Source: Dipetalonema caudispina (Eukaryota; Nematoda; Chromadorea; Rhabditida; Onchocercidae). Taken from it: a stretch of 64,000 bases of DNA. How positions within the stretch are numbered: the first letter of the stretch is position 1; the number at the start of each line of letters is the position of its first letter. Of the stretch, positions 37,813-51,465 are shown in pieces. The notes under the pieces were generated by a model. The model saw only the letters and a program-made list of their open reading frames with translations, was not told the origin of the DNA and did not search any database. Made by a program: the position numbers and the translations under genes. Location of the stretch: assembly GCA_013365325.1 (NCBI GenBank), contig JABVXV010000236.1:35898-99897 (forward strand), written 5' to 3'.

Positions 37813-40800
37813 TTAATGCCCACTTTGCAAAACCTGTCGATACCGAAGATATCAGCGACAGTGAAAGTAATTCTTTAGTGATTAACTTTCGCCAAGCAGT
37901 GTTATTAAATTACTCTTTCTTTATAAAAAGGCGAAATTCATTTCTCAGATTTATGTTTTCTTTTTTTGATCGGAACTGAATAATTTCCTTCCTTTGAGCA
38001 TTTAATCGAAGTAAGCTAAAAGCGTTGTATGTTTAGTTATTCTTCATTGCATACATTTTCCATGGTTTGAAAATTCTATTACTTCCACTAATGTTATTAA
38101 TTTTAAAAAATTTCATTAGATTTTTTAGTTGACTATTAGTAATTTGGTTCACTCATTTTATCCATCAAAGTATATGGCAAATAAGGGGAGTGGCTGCTTA
38201 CTAGGAATGATGTGCTTAATCTTATTTGACGATGGATGGGCGGCAACCTCGTGCTTGTTAGATACAAAGTATACTGCTTCGAAGATTCGAGTATATGAGC
38301 AAAGATATGTAAAAAGAAAGAAAAAGCTAGTCAGTAATTTTTATTAATTGTTAAGGTGATCGCCGTGATGTTTCACCAGTTCGTGAAAAAGAAGAAGAAA
38401 ATAGCGATTTAGATCGTCCAAGCAATCGAATTTCCTTGGGATTAGCGCGCAATCGACGTTTGGAAAAAGATAGGCGAACGGTGGATTGGGTTCGAGATGC
38501 TCGGAAAATTTGTCGCAATTTAATGGTAGTATCATCATCATCATCATCATCATGCTTCAGCCTCAGCCCAATTCCTATTTAAATTCATCTTTTCCTTCTC
38601 TAGATCCAGTGTCGTTCATCCGTTTGTCATGTTTTCGCTTCTGGTCCTCTTCTTTCACCTTACATTCTCACATGATGATTCACACTGAAAAGTCGATTCT
38701 GGAAGATGCGTTCAGTTTCACATTCGTAGAGTCCGACAGTGAGACACGCTTATTCTTCTCATGTTTTGAAAGATGAACAAGAAGTCGCTGTATATTAGAC
38801 CTTCGTTATTTGACGGGACTGTCAAGATTTCAAATAGAACATGGATTCATTTCAAGTTTCGTCGATGAATAACTTAGGTGGAGCAGATTTGCGTCGTAAC
38901 CGTTCTTAGGTTGATAGTCAATTTAGGCCTTAGATCATTAACCTTTAAAACGCTGAAATTTTGTTGGATTCATAGTTTTACATAAAATTTGCATTGATAG
39001 TGTTTTTTAATGAACAGTATAAGCTTTTTGCAGTTTGTACGGCGGATACCGGCTGTGCGGTTCTAAGGAAGTGCGCAGTGTGGTTTCGCGGTGAGCCTGT
39101 TTTTTTTTAATATTTGCAATTTTAATGGGATTAGAAATTTTTTTTAACGTCCCTTTGTTCGTACCTAACAAAATGTGGACGAAAAAAACGAGGTAACAAA
39201 GTGCTTTGTGATTGGCAACGACGGAAGAAGTCGAATAGTTTGTATCCTATAGTTAAAAAAGTTGGCTATAATTAAGAAATGTATATTGTTAAGTGGAATT
39301 TTTCGAGTCTTTCGTGGGATTTCGACTCTTCTTTCTTGAAATCGAAGTCAGATTTTTAATGCTTTTGACGGAAAGAATATCATGATACCGTGATAATATT
39401 GGATTTTTGCTGAAATTGCCTGTCTGTTATGCGGATGCTTTTTCACGGGTAAATTTAAGCGTGATTATTTGCTGATAATATGGATGAAATAATCATGAAA
39501 AGGACGAGCGGTTTTGCGGCGTAATTTCAAAGATTAATCCACCTGTGGAATTTGGATGATGTGATCTCATAGCAGGAGCGTTATCGTTTTGGAAAGAAAT
39601 CTTATCTACACCACATGTAACGAGTAATGACGACGCATAACAGACAAAGTTCTGAAGTGCTTCCAGAAGAAAATCGACTGTTCGATGTATTTTTGCTTTC
39701 GAAGAATCTTTGGTTCTTTCATACTGTTCTTCTGAAATTGCTGTTTTCCTATTCCTTTATTTTATTATCAGTTTTCAAGCAAAAAAGGTAGTAATAGGCG
39801 GGCAAAACAACACTGATATTTTGATGGCAAAAAATTGATATCTTTCCCACAGTGGAAACATATAAAAAGAACCCGGTAGAAATGCTGCGTGCAGCTACAT
39901 GCATGCAATAATTGAAGCTATTTTATGTAATCATATATTGGATGCTGCAAACTGTATACAAAAATGCGGAATTTAAAGAATTGTTTTTCTTCAGTTTCAA
40001 AAGGCAAATTATCTACCAATATCGGCGGGCAGTGGCGAATATCCTCTATTCTCACGGAGAACACCCATAAGACGTCGACATTCCAATGTTGGTCCACTTC
40101 AACTTGCTCGTGCTGCCAAAGAGTTTGTTGCTGCTCCATTTTCGTCCTGTTTGCAGTCTTTCTTGAGATTTTAATTGAAAATCTCTCCACGATTGTCCAT
40201 TTAATTCCCTCAACTCCGTTCATTATTGATTATTTTTACTTCTTAAGTTTTATCAGTAGATATTTGGAACAGAATTTATTTATCATTGGAACTTTTGATT
40301 AAGCTTAGCAATTTAGAAAATATATTTTCTTTATCAATGATGAAATGAAATTCACGCTTCCCAACTTTTCAGCTTCATTGTCCATGGTAGTAGCGCGAAA
40401 TTCCAGCGACAGCTCTCGGAAATGACGAAAAGAACACTCCCTAGACCTCCTTCTCAGTTTTTTGAGCCCTCAGAAGTTCCTAATGTTCCACAAAATGAGA
40501 AACCAGAAGTGTATTACGTTCTACACAATATCAAGTAATTAATATTGAAAACTCTGCCATGAAAGACTGCTCTCAAATTTGATAACGGCACGATCACTGA
40601 ATTACAGAAAATAAATATCAAAATGCAGCAAACAGAGTCTACTATATTAATTGGAATTGAAATCATCGGACTGAAAGCTTTCTCATTTTTTTTCTAATCC
40701 GTTGGTTGTACATTTATAACTGGACAAATTTTAGGATGTTGGAACTGCCATCGGAATGGTATGCACAATGGAAGGGTCTAGCTGTAGAGGAATATAGAGA

Positions 40801-43800
40801 GAATGATTATCTGATCAGACCTGGTGATAAGGATAATTACATCATTGTTGTTTTGGAAGGGATCATTGCTGTCTTTATAACGGTATATTTTTGAAATAAA
40901 GAAAAACAGTAGGACTAAGAATTGCTTCGTTCAAATCTGATATCATTCAGTCTCTTCTAATTTATGGTTGCAATTTGGATTATGAATAGACAGTTAAAAT
41001 TCACGTATTATAGCATACTGAAGGAAAAGAACTTATGGTTCGTAAAATTACGGTTGGCGATAGCTTCTTTAGTCTTCTGTCGATTTTGGATGTCTTGATG
41101 GTATAATTCAAGTTTTGTTAAACAGTTTCTTGTATCGGAAACGGTGCTATATTGTCTTGTTATAGTTCAGAATTCTGCCAGATAATAATGAAGATGTATT
41201 CCCTTATATCATATAAATTATCTTCCCATTTTGCTAAACTTTCTTTGTCTTGATGTTTAATTTTCTTTCAGAATCATGAAATAACTTTCCGGAATATATC
41301 GGTGAGAGCTTTGACGGCATGTCGAATTGCCAGGTATGTTTTTATACTTCCTACTATTGTCAAAGATTGTTTATTAAAACTAAGAGAAGAATATAATGAC
41401 GAAATGAAAAATATAAAAAGAGTGGGGAAATACTGAGCTCTGTGAGTAGTAATAATGACATGAGTTTTTTCATCACTATATACTACGTTAAATTTTGACA
41501 AAATGCATCTATGACAAACAATAACAAACTTATTTGGCCATAACAACCTTTATTGTGTATTTCTACTGCTGTTAGTTCTTCTTTATCTATGTTTTCCGCA
41601 TATACTTCTTTTCATCCGTATTTTAGCTGTAAATTAGTGATCTGGTTGTTATTATAGCTTTGTGAAGTAGTAAATTTCGTAAGCTTTTGAATCGTGACAG
41701 GTCATCTGTAATGACTTAACGAGCTAAATAATTTGTTTGGAGCAAAATTCAATGCAACATCTACAGAAGAATCATTTTCAATTTCTGGCTTTAATTAAAG
41801 AATCGATGAAGTATTTCCAATTAAAAGTGAAACTAGAATGAAAGCTGATAAATTTCCAAATCAAAAATATATTAAATAAGAAATCTTAATATAAAATTTG
41901 GAGTCCTTTATTTCTTTTTTTATGAATTTATGGATCGATAGTATTTAGTTTCCAATGTTATAAGAATGAAAAAGTTCTTTTCTGTTACAATATGGCTTTA
42001 CTATTTTCTATAGGAATTCATGTGTTATTAGAGATTTTTCAAATTTCCAATTTTGGATAAAATGGTTTTGGGGCAGCTTATAAGTTTTCAGTGGCATCAT
42101 CGGGCGTTTTTTTAATTTTTAGTTTTCTATGGGTCTGGACGGAAGAAATTTCTGAGCTGTAAAAGCTCATCAAACTCTCATCCAAAATACGACTGCTATC
42201 ATTATTTTACTCCATTTGTGCAACACTCAATGACCGATAGAATAGAAATTATTTTAAAACTTCTTCGACAAAGCCACATTATTTATTTCTTGTTCAGGCT
42301 GTTTTAGAATTTTCGAAGGTTGGAATTCTTCAAAATTAAAAATTTTTCGAAGTAAATAGTATAGTACAATGCTTTGGAGCGTTACACACTGCGTGAAAAA
42401 AGCAGTAAAACAACAAATATAAAAAAGCACTATGTAAATCAATAGCTATCAATAAAATTTAAATTAGGAAGAAGATATTTATACATTTTTATTTTTCGTA
42501 AAACGGACATCCTCAAGAGTTTTATTTTTCGGATAACTTTGAGTTTTCTGATATAATATATGAAAATCTATTATAGGTGCAGCACAAACAGTTTTCGGGA
42601 TTCATTCGTCAAGAATCCTAAATTTTGGGTTCGACCAATTCAAATTGTATTAACACGACTACTACATGTTACTCTTACAACGCTTCACCAATATCTCGGC
42701 TTGAGCAGCGAATTAGCGAAAAAGGTGAATTCAGTAATATTCGTTTCATGTTGATCCGAGTAATAGTACGATTTTTTTCTTCAAAAGCTTACTTCAAAAG
42801 AATTTTTTATTTTTAAGGTTCTGGAAAATATTTTTGTCAAACATTTTATCCATTTAATGTAGTCAGAAATATTACATATCTAGCTTATTGCAGCGTCCTG
42901 ATGAAAGACGTAATATCGATGAGCGCCATCGGCATTCATCTGGAACTACTTGCTCGGTTCGTCTGCAAGGCAAAATGCGATCCCGTGCTCATCGCATAAA
43001 CAGCACTGATGGTGGATTGTTATTGTCTCCATTCAGAATTTCATTTCAGTTTTCAATTTCTTTCAAATACATTGACATGAATTCTACACATCAGTCACAA
43101 ATTTCATTTTCGTTTTAAGATTTGAAAGAATATTTGGCGACAGCACAGCGATGGTTTGCTGAAGTACTTCACCTAGGTGTTAGTGCTGAAGCGGTATCAC
43201 TTTTCGCAGGCCGTGTAGCCATTGAGAATGTCCCCGAAAAGCATCTTATTGTAGAACAAAATTCTGAAGACGAACTGTTAATTATGGTTCTCGGTGGTGT
43301 CCTGACTATTTCACAGGTTTTTTTCTTTTTTTTTTTTTTTGTTCTATAGTAGTTGAAATATGGAAATTTGACGTGTTTAACTGTTTTTTATACAAAAACC
43401 TATGCCGATTTAACTTTAATTTCCCTAATGTTAGATGTTGGATGTTGGATAAAATGCGTAAATTGGGAAGATAATATGGCAGATGAAGTGGTTTGATGTG
43501 AGATCAACCGTTTCGTAATTCTAAAGAAATTTGATTTAAGGAGCCGATTGATGGTGAGGATGAAAATACGGATGAAGAACACATTTTCATATATCCACGC
43601 GAACTTGTCGGCGGATTACAATTACTCACCGGTGAGCCGTGGTTTGTTACAGTTCGATCTCATACATGTGCAATATATGCCACTATTTCGAGGAAAGATT
43701 TCTTCGAGTTAGTTTTTATCCTGTTCTCTTACTAGGTCTCTGATGGCATTACAAAAATAAAGCCAAAAAAGTTAGTTAAAGTTGAGCTAATTGTGACTTA

Positions 43801-46800
43801 ATCAGGTCAGTTTTAATTTACTTCTCTTCATTATTTTCATCTTTCAAAAAACCATCAAGGATTTCAATGCAGTCGGCGAGTTACCAATATTTAATAGCTT
43901 GGTTTACTTTTTTGTTAATAATTACAGGTTTTTTTTTGATGATTAATGTTAAGATTGGTTGATATCCATCCAGAAATCGTACTGCCAGTAGCGCACTCAG
44001 TTATTCGACGATTAAGTTCTTTCGTTCGAAATGTAGATTTTGCAATTGACTGGGTATTGCTTGATTCTGGACAGGCTGTATACAGGTGAGTCCTCTTTTC
44101 AGAGCTTAACTTATCAAAAAAATTGATCCAAAGTAGTCTGTAAGCTGTATTAAAATTAATTACCTTTTTTAGAAGTGGTGATGTAGCTGACTCAATATTC
44201 GTCCTTTTAAGTGGACGACTTCGATCTGTGGAAGGTAAGAAAATAATCGAAGAGTTCGGGCGAGGTGATGTTTTGGGAATGATTGAGGTAATATTTTCTT
44301 CGTCACTCTGTCATACTCATTTCTATTTCGATTATTTATGCTTTCGAGAAATTCAAATTATGTTAGCAGCATAGTGACCGATCATAGGAAGTTGACAGTG
44401 AGCGGTTGAGAGAATTATTGAAGCAGTTCCTCTTTCAACTGCATTCCATATTTCAAGCAAATTCAAAAGATGAAAAAGCTCGTTAACCGAATGTCTCTTG
44501 AGCTAATTAATTTTAAAAAAATCGATATTTTGAATTATCGTCTTCTCTTAGGATCATTTTTGCGGTTAGATGGAAAAAGTTTTAAAGCGTTTCTTGATGT
44601 CGAGCTTTCTTCGAAAAATATCATAGAACCATTACATTTGAAAAGGATGCTATACATATAAGTGATATTAATCAAAAACTGCAATGCATGCAGCTGACAT
44701 TAGTGAACAGAAGAACTCAGTTCTTTTTACAACAAAGCCGACTATACCTCAGGCAACTAATGCTTCAAAAATTGAATGAATGGGGTTATGAACCTCTCAC
44801 TTTTGCCGTCTGCCGTTTGAACTCTCGCAGAAGATGCTTTAAAAAATTTTCTGACTGCTGATTTCAAATCATAATTAGGTTTGATCACAACTAAGGTAGG
44901 GATGTAGGGAGCACGACAATCAACAGAAATAAATTCGTTTATTCTGGTAGCACAGAAATTTTCTGCTGTTCAAGAATTCACGAAGTCCTGAAATTTTGCA
45001 GAATTAAAGTACTTTTTCTCGCTGGCAAAAATGTGTTCATTATGATAATCTCTACTTTGATTTATAATTTCGTGCTCAAATCTAGTATATCTTCTAGAAT
45101 CCTCTATTCAAAAGCATAATTACCCAATACCTATGCTGAAATGCAGAGCAAAACTTATTGGTCTAAAATTATATTCTTCGTCATCGAATGACACTTCACA
45201 CCGCCGTTGGTTTTTATGATTCTTTGAAATCTTTTTCAAGTGTTCCAACTTTTGAGATCTCTCCATCAAGGCACATATTTTCCAGGTCCTGCAGCGAGTA
45301 CCACGTGCCACCACTGTACTTGCAATTCGTTTTTCACAACTGGCACGACTTCCTGAAGGCCTTTTGAATTTTATTAAAATAAAATTTCCCCAGGTAGTTC
45401 TCCTAATTTCTCTCTCTGATATGTTGTGTTAGTGTATTACCTAGATTAAATTTAATTGAATTCATTGTTATAGGTTGGATTTCGGCTTGTACATTTGTTG
45501 GGTCAGTATTACACTTCGTCGATACAAAGTACATCCACATTTAGGTGCAGGTATAAGGATAATCTTTCGATGACAACAGGCGACCCACAGAGTCATATCA
45601 AAGTAAACACTGATTTCTAGAACTTTTGATTGTTTTGATTTGCTGATTCACTTAAATCTTCATGTTGGATTTCTGGTTTTAGTTGTTTGGAATTTTTGGA
45701 TTTTTCAAGTAACAGGAGGCAAGATATTGACTTATAAGGTATGACTAGAATGTATACCGACATTATGTGCATATATACATGAAGATTTACTTTATTGATG
45801 AATTCAGAAGGTTTATTTTGTTGATAAATTCACAAATAAAGGTTCAATAAGACACCTTTGCAGAATTTACATACTATTGCGGTGGTGGCTGCAACACCCG
45901 ATGTCCCGTTAACTGCATTTACGTGTGAACTATATCACGCTCTTACTGCAAATTTGCGGGTTCTGCGGCTGAGCAGTCAGAAAATAGCCGAACTGTTGGA
46001 TGTTAGTGTGCTGGAAAAGTAAGCTATTATTTGGAAAGAAATGATCTTCGATTTGAGTAAGACCTTTTGCAAAACTGATAAGATAAAGTATTTTGTTTAC
46101 AATTTTGTTTGCTTCTCTGATAATTCTCTTCCATTCTTCATTCGATATTTCTTTATTTTCCCAAATTGCAACACATGCTTAAATTTATATGTGAGAAGTA
46201 ATGCAAATTTTTATTTAGGATTTTAACCGATGAGACCTACGACGGGTAATTTTAACATATTTCTTTCATTCTTCTCGTGTTATAAGTTTATCCTACTGCA
46301 AATCTACCTAGTGATTAAATTGAATTTAAGTTGGTCAAATAGTTGAAAGTGTAACTTCCTTTAGAAAGCTAATATTTGATTTACAAATCTATTTTTTTAA
46401 ATTTTAGGTGAAAAAATTAGTTTACAAATCTATTTCTACCATGAGAGCACTGAATGTCGGGATAATTCCAACAGTTGGTTTTTCCCTATCGTTCCGTTTT
46501 CATACTTTTTTTACTTTCTCGAAATAGTGGTTTCCACTCGTTTTTTCGTAGAAGTTAAATTATGCTGCAAATGCAGGTGGGATTAACTGAGATAGTACAA
46601 GTCTATTTTTTATCACTTTAAGAAGGAATAAACTTTAATAGACTAGGTTTTTGCACATGTTATATGTGAATTTGTTGTCGTTTCATTTAATTCACTAACC
46701 ATTATTTTTCAAATAGCTCTTTTTTGTGCTGCATGTATGTGTTTTTTTGATAAACGTAGTGATTTTATTTGGGAGATTTTTATAGGTAGCATAAAGAAGT

Positions 46801-49800
46801 CTATTTGAATTTAGAAATTCATCAGATAGATTCAAAATGCTTCATATATCATGTAAATACATCTACTTGACAATTAAAGCCGTATAACAAAAACGCTTCA
46901 CACTCTGAGTCAATGTTATACGAACTGTAAAATCTGATATAACAACTTCAGTGTGTGATGCCACCATTGCAGATTTTCTTTTTACGATAAGTTTTGGGTT
47001 AATGCATAACACAGTCTAGAAGTTTTGTTTTTGGGAATGCACCCATTGATTAAACAAAGTTTTTGTTTCTCTGTTTATTGGTAAAATAATTTTATCGCAG
47101 GCAGGCAGATTTTCGCCTTATGCACTGGCTTAATTTGCAAGAAGATACTTATCCACTAATCATCTATGAATGTGACACAAGTGCTACAAGTTGGACACGA
47201 CGTTGTCTTCGCCAAGCAGATGCAATATTGTTCGTTGCTAATGGTGAACAAAAGCCACTGCAACAATCATTGGTTAGTTCTTGGTTTGGCTTTTGTCCAT
47301 ATAGAAATTTCAGGGAAGCAGTTTTAACACTATTCTAAATTTGGTACACTCATTTAAAATGATCCTAAATAATTTTATTAAAGAATGAAAATGAAAAGCA
47401 TTTCATGTGTATTATTAGTATATTTCAGATGGATGATTATTTGAACATGAATGAGGATGGTATTCGAACAAACAAAGAATTGATCCTACTTTGGGATGAA
47501 AAAACTGTGGAACCACAGGGAACGATTGAATGGTTGAAAGGAAGTTGGTTTTCGGGTCACCATCATATCCGTATTCATAAACGGATGGTACAATGGGATT
47601 TGAAGAAGGTTGAATTTAGTTTCAAAATGAGAAAACTAAATATGAGGGTAAAAGCTAAATATGAAGGTAAAAAGATGACATGGCAAGATAAGTATTGTTG
47701 CACCTGCTATCACTACATTTGGTGAGGTTTCATTTTCGGCGTTTTCAGATGTCTGAGTCCGACATTGTGTCCTTTTATGAAAAAGACATTTATGGTGGAA
47801 AGGTTGACAGTGGGTCAGATTTTTCAAGGCTAGCTCGAATACTGACCGGAAATGCAATCGGTGTTGTGCTTGGTGGAGGTGGTGCAAGGTTGTCTTTTGC
47901 TGTTGAAATATATTTCAAAAACAAAAGATATAATTTCATTTTTGATTTGAAAAATTGTGCGTTCTCTTCAGAATTTTGAGTTTAATTAAGTGAAGCCAAA
48001 ATTTTCTTGTTTTCAGAGGTGCAGCGCATGTTGGTGTTTTGCGTGCAATACAGGAACATGGTATCCCGATTGATATGATAGGAGGAACATCGATTGGATC
48101 TATGATCAGTGGTTTGTACGCTCAAGAGGTTGAAGGTGTTGAGCAGAGAGCGAAAAGTTGGTTCATGGTTAGTTATATCCACACAGAAAAACTAATGACT
48201 TTCAAAACAAGTTCATTTTTGTGTAGACTGAATGTAATATTGTTTGGTGTCTAGTAGACGAATGCATGCTTATCGGCTAGAGCTAACATAAGATGTAAGT
48301 TCAAAATGATTCCGTAACAGCAACACTAGTTTTTCCAGTGTTCATTCTGTCATTACATTAATCTGACATTTTTGTTGATTTACGCATGATGCTTTTAATT
48401 TCAAATAATTTCAATGCAATCTTAGCGCAAGACATTAACCATTTTATACCGAAATATGAAATCTTGCTAGCAGTTTCTCAATGTTTAAATCACTAACAAA
48501 TAAACATTTTTTAACTGCTTCCACTTTATTATTTGGGCGATACTATCTGTTTTTTCCACAATAAACTGGTGACCTTGGCAGGATTCCAACGAGTTTTTGG
48601 GGAGATATTTGCAGGTTTGAATTCTGCTAAAATCATCTGCTTCTTATGATCAAAGAAGGTTTGAACGAGGAAGAAGGTTTTGGAGATGAGGGGTTTTGCG
48701 TTGGTTGTTTGAATTGTAGTTATTTACACAATGATTAAACCTTAATATGATATTTAATATTTGGTACGAACTTAGCGTTCTTGACACCAAGATGTTTGAA
48801 TTATTTTGAAGCGCAGTACGATGGAATTATTTCAGTTTTATAAGTTTGAGACAAATAATTTACATCTCAGGAAATATTTATTGAAGATTGCTATATCACT
48901 AATTTGCAGATGATGGCTTCCATTTGGCCAAAAATATGGGATTTAACATATGCTCATTCAGCGATGTTTACTGGTGCCGGTTTCAATCATGGTCTTCAGA
49001 GTTTATTCTCGGATTCATTAATCGAAGATTTGTGGATACCATATTTTTGCATAAGCACTGATATAAGGTTAATCAAATTTTGTAAAGCTTTCAACAGTTT
49101 GTGTGTGATAACTGGGAACAGTTTTAAGTTGTGAGATTCTGAAATTTAAATAAACTGCTCTAGCAATTCGGAAATGAGAGTACATCGGACTGGTCCGTTA
49201 TGGGCTTATTGTCGAGCATCGATGTCTTTGGCGGGTTATCTTCCTCCACTGTGCGATCCAATAGATGGTCATCTGTTGTTAGACGGTGGTTATGTCAATA
49301 ATCTACCAGCAGATGTCATGCAGTAAGTCCAGTTTTTAATTTAAAATTGCAATTTTACGGAATCTAAACATGTCTTTGTTTGATGAAATTTGATGGGGAA
49401 AGTATATGTGATACTAGAAATTTTAAAAAATTAGGCAAATGAAAGGTTTTGATACGATTATTATTAATGCGTGAAGTAATATGATTGGGTTATCTTCAGA
49501 GCAGCTAATAGTGATGAGAAAAAGGCAAAAGTAAGTAAATAAGGAATCAAGATCTTGAGGTTGATTAAAGAAAGGCAATGATTTAAGAGCAAATTTTCAA
49601 TAAAAAATAAAGATAAAATTAAACTGGCATCGATTCAGACATTTACTTACCACCATAGTCGAGTGCACAATTTACATATATAGAGGATGAAAAATATGAC
49701 CAAGACAAGATTAAGTGGATTTACAAACAAATTAGCAGCACATTGCGAAAGCGGAATGCAAAATTTTTAACCACAATATGATTATAAATTTTGTAAATAA

Positions 49801-51465
49801 CATTAAGAATTTTGCCATCCTAAAAAAACTGTGAAATATGGAAGTTCAGATTTGAAGTGTCATCTTCTCAGATGACAGTAGACCAGAAATGCAATGAACA
49901 AATTTTTTGAATTTTGGAACTTTTTTATTGGGATTCTTTCATATTTTAATGCAGATCCATGGGTGCTAAAATAGTAATCGCGGTAGATGTTGGTTCTGCT
50001 GCCGAGACAAATTTATACAACTACGGTGACTCACTGAGCGGATTTTGGGTACTACTGAAAAAGTTAAATCCATTTGCTGAACCAATCAAAGTTTTGAATA
50101 TGGAAGAAATACAAGTATTGCGTTCATGTTTTTGAAATTAATATTTGCACAGAATTTTTAAATTTTATAATATTTTCCGTATTTTTGGCTCTACTTATAT
50201 GGTCATCAATTAAGTCGGTTATTTTTTAGCTAGAAAAATAATTAGAAATTATGATGTTTCTTTAAATAACTCCTTGCATAACACGTTTGTCCTTAAATGA
50301 CAAAAATCCATTATTAAGAGTCGTTTGGCTTATGTCTCTTGTGTGCAGCAGCTACAGTTGGTGAAAAACGCAGGATACTGCCAGTATGTACGACCACCTA
50401 TCGAGGAATTCAAAACTTTAGATTTTTATAAATATGATGAAATACGTGTAAGTTCCTTTTGCATACTTTTTATACCATATTTTGAATCCAATGTATTGTC
50501 TTTGTTCTTTCCTGAAGAATATTTTATTTCTTGTTTGTCTTTCCAATATTTCATGTTTCAAAAGCTTTTTAAGTAATCTGCAGACTTATTATTATTAGGT
50601 TGTTTGTCTTTCCAATATTTCATGTTTCAGTTAAATTTCAATAACCTGGAAGAAATTTGTAGGATCTCGGCTACAAACATGGTGTGAAGGAGTTTGGAGA
50701 ATTAGTGAAGACAAATGAAGATTTGAAGAGTGTTATCGATGCCGAGAAGTTGCGTTCACTGAAACGACGTTATTGGCGCCGGGAACCTACGAAGTTGGTC
50801 ATGTATGACTCTGGCCGTGCTTCATCATTCACCAATCTCGCTGCTCAGGTCTGGAATCTTCGATATTTTCTAAAATTACCACTTCTTTTCCCGAATCCTG
50901 AGCTATGAGAATCAGCCCTTTAGCTTTTTTTTTTTCATTAACTTTTAAGTTTGTCCTCTTTACGGAAGTAATTTTACTCTGACATGAAATGATAATTCTC
51001 CAGGTGTCAAGAGTTCCCAAAGTACGTGAAACGAATAGCTTAAATGATGATGAAGTTGCTGAAGATGAACTCTCGGATGTTTGGTGGGATGAAGAGGAAG
51101 AAGAACAAGAACCAGATGTACAGTCGCAGCCAGCATATAATTCTGAGGATGTTGAATCTATTGAGGCGGGTTACATCAGTGAACCCTGCACCACTTATCA
51201 AAGTAAATATACATTCAGTAGCGAAGATGAAATAAGCTTTGATAAAAATAATGCTGAAAATAGTCGAGAACGGAAGACTACTTTATCTGAAGTAAATCAG
51301 AACTGTGAAGAGAAGATTGAAATGCAAAAAGTGTCAGAGAAAACACCTGTGGTACGATTTGGATTGTCGAAATCATCGTCCGATGATAAGCTACAAGAAA
51401 GTCGAAATATCGCTCTTAATTCTGATAAGTCTGCGAAGAAAGCTGATGATAATGAAGTGCGATAA
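37641..51465 (+). CDS. Neuropathy target esterase / PNPLA6-7 phospholipase
   Basis: This is an ER-anchored lysophospholipase/phospholipase B. I joined 27 exons: 37641-37655, 37764-37866, 38356-38525, 39995-40143, 40373-40534, 40735-40882, 41014-41100, 41272-41333, 42577-42724, 42894-43011, 43120-43316, 43541-43707, 43954-44085, 44173-44287, 45286-45393, 45474-45602, 45864-46018, 47101-47272, 47429-47608, 47749-47888, 48017-48167, 48910-49067, 49164-49322, 49955-50114, 50319-50447, 50663-50848, 51004-51465. This gives 4062 nt, 1353 aa, with phases consistent; human PNPLA6 is about 1370. The anchor is [16 protein letters not shown]. Three cyclic-nucleotide-binding-like domains lie at about 205-330, 390-530 and 535-665. 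The patatin domain has the oxyanion loop GGGGARG (881-887), the nucleophile GTSIG (S911) and the catalytic DGG (D1029). The C-terminal tail is acidic. Exon 1 and the exon 4 donor are the least certain. Confidence 0.95.
38529..38552 (+). repeat. ATC trinucleotide repeat at intron 3 donor
   Basis: Seven to eight ATC units begin 3 bases after the donor GT of NTE intron 3. Confidence 0.9.
39034..39090 (+). other. Candidate cassette exon with in-frame stop (NTE intron 3)
   Basis: A 57-base stretch lies between 'ctttttgcag' and 'CG|GTGAGC', both strong sites. It is clearly GC-richer than the surrounding intron and divisible by three. In the phase set by exon 3 it reads [10 protein letters not shown] and then a stop. 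A different frame is open ([19 protein letters not shown]). It could be a regulated 'poison' exon, an exon of an alternative transcript, or chance. Confidence 0.35.
44467..44874 (+). mobile_element. Decayed mariner-family transposase in NTE intron 14
   Basis: The stretch from [13 protein letters not shown] matches the mariner region usually written KKLxKWVPHEL. A shifted frame carries [17 protein letters not shown]..., VNRRTQFFL and [12 protein letters not shown], corresponding to the mariner order ITSEKY...INRK...HDNARPH...LQKLNELGYE. A third frame continues [12 protein letters not shown]. At least two frameshifts are present, the catalytic-Asp positions are replaced (QQS where HDN is expected) and the N-terminal helix-turn-helix part is missing, so it is inactive. 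No terminal inverted repeats were recognised; the intron is only 998 bases, less than a full mariner (about 1.3 kb). Confidence 0.75.
50531..50629 (+). repeat. 30-bp direct repeat in NTE intron 25
   Basis: TTGTTTGTCTTTCCAATATT plus TCATGTTTCA occurs at 50531-50560 and again, identical, at 50600-50629. The second copy is followed by G, giving TTTCAG, an acceptor-like end about 33 bases before the true acceptor of exon 26. Confidence 0.95.

Noticed and set aside
38561..38776. Intron 3 ORF with an [11 protein letters not shown] zinc-finger-like stretch
   Set aside because: There is only one His pair and no Cys pair at zinc-finger spacing, and it does not join the NTE frame; probably intronic noise.
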